The notes under the pieces are model-generated. The model saw only the letters and a program-made list of their open reading frames with translations, ran no database searches and was not told the DNA's origin. The position numbers and the translations under genes are program-made. A stretch of DNA of 64,000 bases, from the NCBI GenBank assembly GCA_916048095.2, contig OU696578.1, positions 1,615,798-1,679,797 of the forward strand, written 5' to 3'. Position 1 is the stretch's first letter. Every line of letters starts with the position of its first letter. This DNA comes from Sacculina carcini. Taxonomy: Eukaryota > Arthropoda > Thecostraca > Sacculinidae. Below are positions 1-10,575 of this stretch, piece by piece.

Positions 1-17
1 AATATACGCAATAACGC

Positions 18-275
18 TGTAGCGTCGCCCAAGCAACCAACTGGAACAACACGTATATTACAACAACAGAACCTCACACTACAACTGTCCTAACCTGACT
101 AAAGCCTAGAATCAATCTCCTTACCTGGTCAGCTCGCCAAAAGGGCGTAGCCGACGTCAAATCACACAACAATCGTACGATAATCAGCTGATCACAATCG
201 CACTGTAGCCTCTACATATTGAGCCCATTGCGCCATGATTGTCACAAATATATATATCATTTTGTCGACACTACA
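18..275 (-). repeat. 3' LTR of the RT-less Gypsy element
   Basis: A 258-bp repeat starting TGTAGCG and ending CTACA on the plus strand, identical by eye to 3161-3418. Because the element runs on the minus strand this is its 3' LTR. The polypurine tract is on its inner side (276-290). Confidence 0.88.
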
Positions 276-299
276 TATACCCCCTTACATAAATTCAAA

Positions 300-3101
300 C
301 TATATATCTGACATCACATAATCGTTGAATCTACGGGGGTGTCGGCGAATGCGTCCTCGCGATGATGGCGGAAGATCTGGCGCTGGCTGCGGCGGCTCTA
401 TGATTTCGGCCGCATCGGTGGCATCCGTCGACGCGTCCTCGGCGGACCCGGCGTCGGCCTGTCGTCGTCTGTCATCATCGGCGTGCCTGTCGTCCGCGTC
501 TCCATTCGTGACAACAGCGTAATCTTCCGGTGGCCACCGAAGAACGTCGTCCGTCGTCGTCACGTCACCGTCGCGATGCGCGTCGCATTCCGTCTTGGCC
601 AGATGGGCAGGATTCCTGACGGACCCGTCCTCCAACCGGAACGATGATCCCCGACGAGCCACGATGGTCTGTGGCTGTCCAAACCTGCGTGTTGTCTTTG
701 GCAGATGACCTTGTACACGTACACAGACTCGATCTCCCGGCTTCAGTTGCGTATCTCGGGCCGCCTGACGACGATTGTAGTTGCGACAGTTGCGTCGTTG
801 CTGGCGAGTCACCCTCTGCCGTACTTCGTCCAGACGTGAAGGCTTCTCTGTCACCGGCAGCAAAAACCTCATCTGTCGGCCGTGTAGCAACACAGAAGGT
901 GCTTCCCCGGTGCTACAGTGAGGAGTAGCTCTATAGGCCGCCAACAATTGACGCACACGAGACTTCAAAGCGCCGAGATGTGACCCTTGCAACCACGACT
1001 TGAACGTGCGGTTGAATCGCTCGACCGCCCCGTTGCCACGTGGCCAGTAGGCCGCCGAACGAGAGTGTTGAATACCTCGGTGCCGTAAGTATGTCGTAAA
1101 TTCGTCGCTGACAAACTGGCGCCCGTTATCCGACACCAGGGCGTCCGGGTATCCTTCTCGGGAAAATATCTGGTCCAAGAATTGAATGACCTGTGGTGTA
1201 CTGACGTCCGATGTTAACGCAACTTCAGCCCACTTCGAATGATAGTCAATCAATGTAATAGCGAAGCGACAGTCGTGCGGTGCTCCGTTAATTGGACCCA
1301 CGACGTCGATGCCGATTTTCTCCCACGGTTTTGCCGGCAGACTCACTGGTGTAAGTGGCGTCGGTCGGTGATGTGTAGTCAAGACTTTGTCGCTCAACTG
1401 GCACTGAGGACATTCATTGACGAGACGTTCGACGTCCGAATCCATCCCCGGCCACCAGGACATGCTACGCAGGTACTGTTTTGTCCTCACGATGCCGTCG
1501 TGTGAACAGTGCGCGCGTGCGAGAAATGATGGGCGGAGACTGGACGGCACGACCAGCTGGTATCCTGCTCGAAGCACCAGGTCGCCATCTGATGAGAGTT
1601 CGTGCCGAATTGCATGATAAGGCTTCGTCAACGCGTCACACTGCCTTGCTGACCTGGGGAATCCGTTGACCAACGAGTTGCGTAACCCCACTAGTTCTGG
1701 GTCGTCACGCGCTGCTTTGCGCACATCTTGCTGAGATATGCTGGTGAAGCTCTCCAGCATAGCGATGACTTCGCCATTGTCCCCGTCATATTCCGGGTCG
1801 ACACTTCCCGCGGTGAGCGGCGGAAGGCGTGACAGAGCATCGGCGCCGGGAATGCGGTGTCCTGGCATGTGTTCAATCGTATACGAATACGGTATACGGA
1901 TTGCAGGCAGTTCCTTGTCGTGCGATTCTCCCGCGACCTTCGCCACAATGCCGCCACCCGGGTGAATAGACAGGTCCAGGTCTGTCAGCGTAGCGAGGCC
2001 CAATAGTCCTTCCGATGACGGGGTGTCGATAACGTAAAAAGTCGTCGATGCAGTGTGACCCCTTACCGTGACGTCGGCGCGCAGTGTACCGATGACGTTT
2101 ATCGGCCGACGACCCACGCCGAACAACCGGGTGTCTGTAGGCAACACGGCGGAGCCCTTGAAGTGCGTCCTCGCCAGCGGCAGGCTCAGCACCGACACGC
2201 TGGCGCCAGTGTCCACTTGTAGTTCGACGTTGGCGCTTTTGCCGCTGTCCACTCGAATGAGGACGTCGCACATCAGCTTGTTGGTGTGTACCTGCTCGCA
2301 AGTAAGAATCGTCACCTCTTTGACGTTTTTCGGCTTCGATGGAGCCTTCTTGGACCTACACATTTTAGCCCAGTGACCTTGACGGCCACAGTTATTGCAC
2401 GCGCTGGTGCGGGCCGGACAGAAGTCGGTTCTCGGAGAGTCGTGTTGTCGACCGCAGTGCGAGCATGCCATCCTGCGGTGTGGAGGAGCTGTGCGCGTCG
2501 GTGGCTTTGGTAGCACCTGCTGTACCACTTCGGCTGTGGCGCCGGCTTCTGGTCGCATGCGGCGCGCCTCGTGTCTGGAGCTCTCGAACGCTTGCGCCTG
2601 CGACAAAACTGAGTCCAACGTTAACTTCGGATCTTGCAGAAACCTTTCCCGTAGCGCCGGATGAATGGTTGACTCTACAACCATGTCGCGAATCATTTCA
2701 GCTTCCAGTGAGCCAAAGTTGCAGTTTACCACCAGTGTTCTCAGCGCTGCTACGTACTCCGCAGTACTTTCGTGTGATGCTTGGCGTCGCTGGCGGAAGG
2801 CGTATCTTTCCGCAATGACGTTGACCTGCGGTCTGTAGAAGGAATCAAGCTTGCGAATGGCGTGCGCGAAGTCATCTTCCCCTTCGATCTTCTGCAGTGG
2901 CGGCAGTGAATTGAAGACTCGTTGCGCCTCCGTCCCGACACAATGCAAGAGCATTGCTCGTTTTCTTGCCGTAGAAAACGCCTCCCCACCACATGCAAGA
3001 ATATAGTTCTCAAATGCGAACCGCCATTCTACCCATGGCATACCCGGTCGCCCTGGACTGGGAAGGAATGCTGGTGGTGGTGGAACGCCCTCCATATTCA
3101 T
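300..3101 (-). CDS. Gypsy gag-protease-integrase polyprotein (RT-less)
   Basis: One open frame of 933 codons. Residues 1-190 resemble a Gypsy capsid. Two CCHC-like zinc knuckles lie near 213-249 (CSHCGRQH, then CNNCGRQGHWAKMC). The aspartic protease follows with VDTGAS at about 296-301. After the protease fold the frame jumps near residues 390-404 to the end of RNase H (EHMPGHRIPGADALSRL). The whole RT and most of RNase H are therefore missing without breaking the frame. Downstream are the H2C2 zinc finger of integrase (HCSHDG...CPQC) and the catalytic core (IGIDVVGP, ALVSDNGRQF, GNGAVERFN). A full Gypsy polyprotein is much longer. The frame is intact from gag to integrase, which suggests a young deletion or some retained use. 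Confidence 0.85.
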   Translation of the reverse strand: MNMEGVPPPPAFLPSPGRPGMPWVEWRFAFENYILACGGEAFSTARKRAMLLHCVGTEAQRVFNSLPPLQKIEGEDDFAHAIRKLDSFYRPQVNVIAERYAFRQRRQASHESTAEYVAALRTLVVNCNFGSLEAEMIRDMVVESTIHPALRERFLQDPKLTLDSVLSQAQAFESSRHEARRMRPEAGATAEVVQQVLPKPPTRTAPPHRRMACSHCGRQHDSPRTDFCPARTSACNNCGRQGHWAKMCRSKKAPSKPKNVKEVTILTCEQVHTNKLMCDVLIRVDSGKSANVELQVDTGASVSVLSLPLARTHFKGSAVLPTDTRLFGVGRRPINVIGTLRADVTVRGHTASTTFYVIDTPSSEGLLGLATLTDLDLSIHPGGGIVAKVAGESHDKELPAIRIPYSYTIEHMPGHRIPGADALSRLPPLTAGSVDPEYDGDNGEVIAMLESFTSISQQDVRKAARDDPELVGLRNSLVNGFPRSARQCDALTKPYHAIRHELSSDGDLVLRAGYQLVVPSSLRPSFLARAHCSHDGIVRTKQYLRSMSWWPGMDSDVERLVNECPQCQLSDKVLTTHHRPTPLTPVSLPAKPWEKIGIDVVGPINGAPHDCRFAITLIDYHSKWAEVALTSDVSTPQVIQFLDQIFSREGYPDALVSDNGRQFVSDEFTTYLRHRGIQHSRSAAYWPRGNGAVERFNRTFKSWLQGSHLGALKSRVRQLLAAYRATPHCSTGEAPSVLLHGRQMRFLLPVTEKPSRLDEVRQRVTRQQRRNCRNYNRRQAARDTQLKPGDRVCVRVQGHLPKTTRRFGQPQTIVARRGSSFRLEDGSVRNPAHLAKTECDAHRDGDVTTTDDVLRWPPEDYAVVTNGDADDRHADDDRRRQADAGSAEDASTDATDAAEIIEPPQPAPDLPPSSRGRIRRHPRRFNDYVMSDI

Positions 3102-3160
3102 GTGTTATTACACAATACAGAAATACCCAATTAACCAATCCCATCCTCGTCGCCAAATTA

Positions 3161-3418
3161 TGTAGCGTCGCCCAAGCAACCAACTGGAACAACACGTATA
3201 TTACAACAACAGAACCTCACACTACAACTGTCCTAACCTGACTAAAGCCTAGAATCAATCTCCTTACCTGGTCAGCTCGCCAAAAGGGCGTAGCCGACGT
3301 CAAATCACACAACAATCGTACGATAATCAGCTGATCACAATCGCACTGTAGCCTCTACATATTGAGCCCATTGCGCCATGATTGTCACAAATATATATAT
3401 CATTTTGTCGACACTACA
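3161..3418 (-). repeat. 5' LTR of the RT-less Gypsy element
   Basis: Second copy of the 258-bp LTR. The five bases after it (AACGC) repeat those before the first LTR, which marks the target duplication. The ORF start at 3101 lies 60 bases inside. Confidence 0.88.
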
Positions 3419-4404
3419 AACGCAATGAACACAATGAACACATTTACACAATGAGAACACATGCATATTGTTAGTCTACACACAGCATTTCGGATGTAAA
3501 CACGCACATCGCAATGTTAATTATAACTGCTAAGCTCATCTATGGAAACTCAACACAAAGCAATTGAAGAAAGAGAAAATCTGGTCCGACTGAAACTTTG
3601 TTACAACCAACCAGTCAGTGGAACACAAGCACCCACCAAAACGGGATAGATAGTGAGTCACAAATCAATCACCGCAAACAGACATCAAATTAGAAATTGA
3701 GAGTATTGATAATAACAATCAAACAGGAAACAGCAACCAATCAGATTCACATGGTAAGACACAAGTGATCGCGCGGGAACTTCACCTATTTGGTAGAATA
3801 TATTTCAAATGCTGCCAACTAAAAAATTAGTGACGTCACGGTCATTTGCATGACGTCACCACCTCCATTCGTCTGACGTCACATTACAGGGTTTGGGTTT
3901 ATGATATTTGTATAGACCTCATCGAGGTCTATACAAATATCATAATCCCAAACTCTGTAATGTGACGTCAGACGGATGAAGGTGGTGACGTCATGCAAAT
4001 GACCATGACGTCACTAATTTTTTAGTTGGCAGCATTTGAAATATATTCTACCAAATAGGTCCCGCGCGATCACTTGTGTCTTACCATGTGAATCTGATTG
4101 GTTGCTGTTTCCTGTTTGATTGTTATTATCAATACTCTCAATTTCTAATTTGATGTCTGTTTGCGGTGATTGATTTGTGACTCACTATCTATCCCGTTTT
4201 GGTGGGTGTTTGTGTTCCACTGACTGGTTGGTTGTAACAAAGTTTCAGTCGGACCAGATTTTCTCTTTCTTCATTTGCTTTGTGTTGAGTTTCCATAGAT
4301 GAGCTTAGCAGTTATAATTAACATTGCGATGTGCGTGTTTACATCCGAAATGCTGTGTGTAGACTAACAATACGTTCTCATTGTGTAAATGTGTTCATTG
4401 CGTT
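3419..4404. repeat. ~1-kb palindrome (fold-back element) with 3-bp loop
   Basis: The left arm (3419-3920) and right arm (3924-4404) are near-perfect reverse complements around a 3-bp centre at 3921-3923, inside GACCTCATCGAGGTC. The arms differ by small indels, for example an extra CACAATGAA-like copy at the outer left end and seven extra bases near 3780 on the left. Each arm holds three TGACGTCA motifs (3831, 3851, 3874; 3963, 3986, 4006) and one ATTTGCAT octamer touching one of them. No long ORF is present. The Gypsy element is inserted within its left outer end. Confidence 0.88.
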
Positions 4405-4590
4405 ATTTGAATAGTGTAATATTTATTCATTCGTGTGTTCTTTTTATTGTTTCCGTAATTGTATTTATAGCTTGTTTTCGTTTTATTGTAACTGTTTTAG
4501 CTTTGTCCGCTTGTTCATACTGTTTAGCTGCTGCGCGCCCATGTATGACAGGCGCTATAACAAATACACTGAACTGAACTGAACTAGTTC
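4405..4590 (+). repeat. LINE-type 3' end
   Basis: The stretch ends in GGCGCTATAACAAATACA followed by CTGAA repeats, the form of a CR1/L2-like LINE 3' terminus. A similar end occurs at 43095-43140. No coding remnant was recognised. Confidence 0.45.
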
Positions 4591-4949
4591 GTAAATTTCT
4601 TTTAAGTCTGACTGATTTAAAAGATTGAGTATGTGCATGTGCATAGGTGTGTGTGTTACATTGTCTGAATCAGTATAGTGCTACTAGGATTGACTGATTT
4701 AGGGGCTGTGTACGTGCATTCGCATAGGTATACTTGTGTTACATTGCCCGAAATGTTATGCTTTTGAGCTTGACTGATTGTAAAATTCTGTGCGTACATG
4801 TGCGTAGGTGTATGTGGGTTACATGGGCTACATATATAGCAGCATACACAACAAATCCATACATTCAAATTAAATCAACATGGACGCACAGAGCACAATA
4901 AATAGTAAATACGTCCTCAAACATCCTTCATCCAATTTAGCATCGTCAA

Positions 4950-5822
4950 ATGCAGTCGTTATGCAAATGTCTAGTTGTTTTATTATTTTTATTTTGTGAG
5001 TCGACAGGAACCTGGCTGGAGTTATCATCTTTCTCATCTAATTGTCCTTCTTTTGTCGCCGTCCGAAATAGTATTCGTTCCCGCACTGCCACTTCCTCCT
5101 CTTTCACTTGTCCCACTAGCTCTCGTCAAACTTCTGCCTTACATCCTGTCACCCCTCGTGTCTCTGTTTTGCGCTCATCACTCCCGTTTGGTCTTATAAA
5201 TATCCGCTCTTGTCGCTATAAGTTTGATTTCGTCTCCTATCTTTGTTCTTTTCATCATTTATCGTTCTTATGTTTGGTTGAACCTTGTCTTTTCGATACT
5301 GACGTTGCGACTTTTTCTGTTCAGCTTCCTCCGTTCTACAAATTTCTCCACTCTTCCCGCTCACTTTCTAGCAAGTCCTGTGGTGGTGGTATTAGCATCG
5401 TTTATCACTCGTATGTTCTAGAGCTTTGAATGAGTCTACCTGGTCTTCTAAATCGTTTTTATTTTTTGCTCCGCGTCTGCTTAATTGTCTTCCCTCTAAT
5501 ATTGTTCAATCTTCCTCCTTCCATTCGTTCAGGTCCTCTTTGTTTAAATATTTGTTTGATCAATCGTTTGACGCTGTCTCTCACTCTCTTACTCCATATG
5601 GTTCTGTGTGATCTGTTTTTAGTTATTTGCGATACAAAATTATATTTGTTTTGTGTGCCTCATCTGGTTTTGCTGTTCCTGTATTGTGAATTGTTTGAGT
5701 GTTGTGTGTGTATATGTGTTTGCTATATGTGTTTTCTTCTTGCTATTCAATTGTAATTTTGCGCGCATGTGTATTTATATGCGCTAAAGGAAATATATTT
5801 ATTTATTATTATTATTATTCAT
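4950..5822 (+). mobile_element. Internally deleted non-LTR retrotransposon (LINE)
   Basis: The frame 4950-5429 ends with an apurinic-type endonuclease N-terminus: INIRSCRYKFD, then LSFLCLVEPCL, then GGGISIVYHS. It stops at 5427-5429. The next frame (5426-5611) is the extreme C-terminus of a LINE reverse transcriptase (STWSSKSFLFFAPRLLNCLP, then a conserved F..F...L.KYLF). Everything between endonuclease and RT tail is gone. The 3' end is TATGCGCTAAAGGAAATAT followed by (ATT)n to 5820. The minus-strand copy at 11192-11556 belongs to the same family. Confidence 0.7.
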
Positions 5823-5929
5823 ACTATCTTCCTAGCGTAGTTGGCTTTTGTAGTTGTCCGCATGTTATTTTGTGTGTGTGAGCGGTGCTTTCATGTTTAA
5901 TGTTTTTATTTTCCCAATTTCGTTGTAGT

Positions 5930-5992
5930 TTTCCGCGCTTGTGTCCCTGGATGAGCGCTATACAAATAAATGAATGAATGAATGTTATTCAA
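5930..5992 (+). repeat. LINE 3' tail with (AATG)n
   Basis: GAGCGCTATACAAATAA followed by ATGA repeats is another CR1/L2-like 3' terminus, of a different subfamily from the two just upstream. Confidence 0.45.
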
Positions 5993-7009
5993 CGGCGTTA
6001 AGCACTGTTATGGGCGTGGAAACGAGTGCGCTTGGTAAATGGCTGGCTGGCGTACGCTGCTTGTGACCGCGATGAATGGCTGGTGTTCACCACTTCTATT
6101 TTGCATTGTGGTGGTTACTTCATAGCTAATCTGGTATCCTCTAAATCTAAGATCCTTTAAATATTTTGCTTTCTTCGGTCCACGCATCTATAATTATCTT
6201 CCTTCTCATATTACTTCACTACTTTCTTATTTTTCAGAGCTGATGCATAGTAGTAAGGCCGGAGTGTTGTCGCTTGTGTATATCACAACGTTTGCTGGCC
6301 TATGTGCCAAACTGTGTCTGTGTTATGTGACTTTTGCTGTTGTGCTATTGTGTTTTTTGTTTTGTGGTTTTTGTTGTGCGATTTGTGGTGTATTTTGCCT
6401 TGTGATTTCCTCTGCTTCTTTTTTATGACATATTCTCTCTCAATCATTGGTTTGTCGGTAATATGAAATGTGTTCGGTGTCTTGGTATATTTATCGTTGC
6501 ATTGTTATTCTGAGTTTTCCAGCGAACAAGGACCTGATCTGAGGGACTCTACGGCTTTCAACACTGCTCTGGGCGTTTGTACGAGTACGGGTGGTGCATA
6601 TGTAGTAGCTTCAATTGATTAGTTTTTGTATATGACTACTGTTTATTCCGGCGATCATTTCATATATGTCCATGTCCACTTCATATATGTCCATGTCCTA
6701 TTACTGTCGTTTCATTTAATCTTCCTGTTATACATTGCACAGCATCACGTGTTTTGTGTCCTGTGTTGTTTCATGTGTTGTGGCCTCTCGAGCAAATTTC
6801 TCTCCTCATGTCGCTTTTCATTAGTTTGTTATTTTCTTATTTCTGCTCTTATGTAATCTTTCCAGTTTCTGTGAGCACGTGTTTTTGTTTTGTGTTGTTT
6901 TGTGTAATTGTCTCGTGACTTGTATTTTGTGTTGTGACTTCGTGTTATATGGTTTTTTCTTTTCTCTCTTGTGGTCTCTTGATTAGTTCTCTTTTTCAGT
7001 CTCCAGTGA
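5993..7009. other. T-rich intergenic DNA, no gene seen
   Basis: T- and TG-rich DNA without a credible coding frame. At 6240-6330 it contains one diverged copy of the core of the 157-bp tandem repeat found at 7010-8270 (GCATAGTAGTAAGGCC, then GTATATCACAACGTTTG). This copy may be the ancestor of the array. Confidence 0.5.
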
Positions 7010-8270
7010 GTGAGTGAATCTTGTCTTTATCAGATCTTGCACATAGTAGTAAGGCCATGCGTTGTCGCTTGTGTATATCACAACGTTTGACGAACTAAGT
7101 GCCAAGCTATGTGTCTGGTCTACCTCTGTGTAAATTATGTCGTGTTCTCTTCTGGTTGTCTATTTTTGAGTGAATCTTGTCTTTATCAGATCTTGCACAT
7201 AGTAGTAAGGCCATGCGTTGTCGCTTGTGTATATCACAACGTTTGACGAACTAAGTGCCAAGCTATGTGTCTGGTCTATTTCTGTATGAATTGTGTCGTG
7301 TTTTCTTCTGGTTGTCTATTTTTGAGTGAATCTTGTCTTTATCAGATCTTGCACATAGTAGTAAGGCCATGCGTTGTCGCTTGTGTATATCACAACGTTT
7401 GACGAACTAAGTGCCAAGCTATGTGTCTGGTCTACCTCTGTGTAAATTATGTCGTGTTCTCTTCTGGTTGTCTATTTTTGAGTGAATCTTGTCTTCTCTA
7501 TCAGATCTTACACATAGTAGTAAGGCCATGCGTTGTCGCTTGTGTATATCACAACGTTTGACGAACTAAGTGCCAAGCTATGTGTCTGGTCTATTTCTGT
7601 ATGAATTGTGTCGTGTTTTCTTCTGGTTGTCTATTTTTGAGTGAATCTTGTCTTTATCAGATCTTGCACATAGTAGTAAGGCCATGCGTTGTCGCTTGTG
7701 TATATCACAACGTTTGACGAACTAAGTGCCAAGCTATGTGTCTGGTCTATTTCTGTATGAATTGTGTCGTGTTTTCTTCTGGTTATCTATTTTTGAGTGA
7801 ATCTTGTCTCTATCAGATCTTGCACATAGTAGTAAGGCCATGCGTTGTCGCTTGTGTATATCACAACGTTTGACGAACTAAGTGCCAAGCTATGTGTCTG
7901 GTCTACCTCTGTGTGAATTTGGTCGTGTTCTCTTCTGGCTGTTTAGTTTTGAGTGAATCTTGTCTTCTTTATCAGATCTTGCGCATAGTAGTAAGGCCAT
8001 GCGTTGTCGCTTGTGTATATCACAACGTTTGACGAACTAAGTGCCAAGCTATGTGTCTGGTCTATTTCTGTGTGAGTTGTGTCGTGTTCTCTTCTGGCTG
8101 TTTAGTTTTGAGTGAATCTTGTCTTCTTCATCAGATCTTGCGCATAGTAGTAAGGCCATGCGTTGTCGCTTGTGTATATCACAACGTTTGACGAACTAAG
8201 TGCCAAGCTATGTGTCTGGTCTATTTCTGTGTGAATTGTGTCGTGTTCTCTTCTGATTGTCTATTATCTG
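7010..8270. repeat. Eight-copy tandem repeat, unit ~156-160 bp
   Basis: Units start GAGTGAATCTTGTC at about 7012, 7168, 7324, 7481, 7640, 7796, 7951 and 8110. Each contains CATAGTAGTAAGGCCATGCG, GTATATCACAACGTTTG and AAGCTATGTGTCTGGTC. Copies differ by a few substitutions and small indels, with alternating variants (TACCTCTGTG versus TATTTCTGTA). There is no ORF across units. The last unit fades out near 8270-8300. Confidence 0.9.
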
Positions 8271-8299
8271 AAGCTATGTGTCTGATCTACCTCTGTGTG

Positions 8300-10429
8300 A
8301 ATTGTGTTGTGTCTTGTGTTCTCTACTGCTGGTCTAGTTTTCAGTTGAAACTTTTCTAGTTCTTCTTGATGGGATGTCTTTCTTTTCGACCCCATGCTTG
8401 ATTTAGCATTTCATTCAGCATTCCTACTAAACATTTGTTTCCTATTTTTTATTAGTTATTTCCTTTTGTTTCACTTTTTCCATTTTCTACATCATGGATG
8501 CCATTGTTTTTGCATGATTGCCTTTGGAGTTTTGTTGTGTGATTTTATTATTGATAAGGTTCTACGTGCGATTATTTTTTTGTTTATCGGTTGTTGAATC
8601 GGGAAAATATATTTCAACTAGGGGTTAGGCTAAAACATCAATGTGGTTCATTGGATGTCTTAGCTTAACCTATGTGTCTTTCTCTATCAATATGATCCAT
8701 GATTTGATTGAAGACGGTATAAAATCTGTGATGAGTAGTGCTCAGACAAGATGTTAAAGTCCTAAAGGAGCCAATGTGACTATTAGTTGGACTGTTGAGA
8801 GTGCCCTCTATATATCTATGAGAAATGAACTATTAAGCGATCTTTCCAAATTTTTGTGCAATGCATTTAGCTCGTAATATAGCTACAAATGAAGTTGTCT
8901 ATAATGTTAGAAATGGAATTGTTAGCGATCTGCTTTTGTACAATTTGTTCAACCAGAAATAAAGTATTCTCCATATAGAGTTGAATTGAGCGGTCTACTT
9001 TCTCGCATTTTTGTACAGTACACAAGTTTGTCAAATGAAATCCAGTGTAGCATTGTGTTTCCATCATACAACATTTTGTGCCGCGCATACAGGGATACGG
9101 CAGAACTTGCACAGCTCTAACGTTTTGAGTGTATGGATATATGATTTTCCTGCAAAACAAAAAGCTGGGAGGAATAAACATGACATATTTGCATCAACTC
9201 TGTTGTTTCCCTCCAACTAGTTTCGCTCGTCTCGTCGATTAATCTACGGATTGTTATACTCTGATATTGTACTAAGATCTAAGAATCTTCGTTGTGTTAT
9301 AATGTTTGTAAGAAATTCACGGAATAAAACCTGAGCAACATTGTCAACCTTGTGTTTGTCAAGGCTCCGGGATGACAGCCATCAATTGTGTTCAAGGATG
9401 ACTCCCATAGTATGAGATGAGAGTATACGCAATAAACTGGGGCTTTTTCTACGTTCGTTACGTATGTACGTTTCTACTGCAGCGAACGCAAATACGGTAG
9501 GAACACTACCCGTGTATTATCGCCATCTCTCTTGACAAGCGAATGAATTCGGCACTGGTTGAGCTTACACGCACGCTAAACTATAGGTCGTTGACCCCAC
9601 CGGTCACGTGCGGTCACAATGCTCCCTGCGCCAGGCGCGTTGCTCAGGTTGTAGTATGTTCAGGTTTTACATCAAGGCTATACAACAATTACTAAAAGTC
9701 AATGTACGTACAATTATGCATATCATATCTGCACATATCTATGTATGCAGACTTCATAACAAATTTATTTTGTATAGCGCACACATTAATCAGAGGCGCG
9801 AAATGGTATAAAATAATTGGACGAAAGAAAGCAAAATTAAGTAGCTCAGTACGATGCATGGATATGTAATCCGTATAGAATATGTGAGACTGAATGACAC
9901 TGCCTGATCTTATATTGTGTTCTTATACTGTTCTATCTGCTAAGGAAATTATATGAATGAGAAAAACAATGAAATAACTAAATTTTCAAATGTGGAAATA
10001 TAGCGAAACTCTAGATAGCGAACAACTGGTAAGCCTACATTTATGGTACGTCACTAAATAACTATGGTACGTAACTAAATAACTAAATTCTCAAATGTGG
10101 AAATATAGCGAAACTCTAGATAGCGAGCAACTGGCAAGCCTACATTTATGGTACATCACTGTAAACGTCATCAATGACGTCACGCTAAAGGAAAGAGTAT
10201 GGGATAAATTTAGACATTGTGTCTCAACCTCGACCTCATCCACAATTGTCACCTTATATGAATTTTCTGCGTCCATATCGGCCCATATTTTTAGCGTGGT
10301 ACAGCCTTTAGGGGAGTTGCGTGTTTGAAATTGCTTCAAGCATGTGTTATGAGTAGGAATTACGGGAACTGATTTTAGTGCAGCTTTTTAGCCAGTTATA
10401 GCTTGGTTTTCTCTTGGATTATCCTAGCG
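8300..10429. other. Region upstream of PIGG, no gene seen
   Basis: AT-rich sequence without a supported gene or a recognisable promoter. One local duplication is visible: about 85 bases at 9976-10060 recur at 10080-10165 (shared core AATATAGCGAAACTCTAGAT) with a few changes. Confidence 0.5.
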
Positions 10430-10575
10430 ATGTATGTGAGGCTGCTTGCCGCACCATTATGCCTGCTTGTTGGATGTTATGTTTTCCTTTTGGGTTTCTT
10501 TCCTCCACATACTAATCATTCGTCTGGTGCTCATGAAGACTCCTTCGAAAGCTCCTTCGAAGGCTTCGAAAAAGG
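10430..10575 (+). CDS. PIGG: PIGG exon 1: start and signal anchor
   Basis: Starts [20 protein letters not shown], a hydrophobic anchor followed by GFFPP as in animal PIGG. The donor is GG|GTAATT and the exon ends in phase 2, matching exon 2. Confidence 0.85.

Larger units (their letters stand above)
18..3418 (-). mobile_element. Ty3/Gypsy LTR retrotransposon, complete ends, RT deleted
   Basis: Two 258-bp direct repeats (18-275 and 3161-3418) begin TG and end CA and look identical base for base. They are flanked by the 5-bp target duplication AACGC (13-17 and 3419-3423). The coding strand is minus, so 3161-3418 is the 5' LTR. Just inside it lies a primer-site-like TTTGGCGACGAGG on the minus strand. 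Next to the other LTR is a purine tract (AAGGGGG on minus, near 279-286). Identical LTRs imply a recent insertion. The single ORF inside (3101-300) lacks reverse transcriptase and most of RNase H, so the copy probably moved with proteins supplied by another copy. It interrupts the left arm of the palindrome at 3419-4404. Confidence 0.9.

Noticed and set aside
3419-4404. Palindrome as a pure sequencing fold-back artefact
   Set aside because: The two arms differ by several indels and a transposon is inserted in one, so they have separate histories; long reads would still be useful.
10091-10339. Overlapping 77- and 82-residue frames upstream of PIGG
   Set aside because: Both strands open by chance across a locally duplicated segment; no similarity seen.
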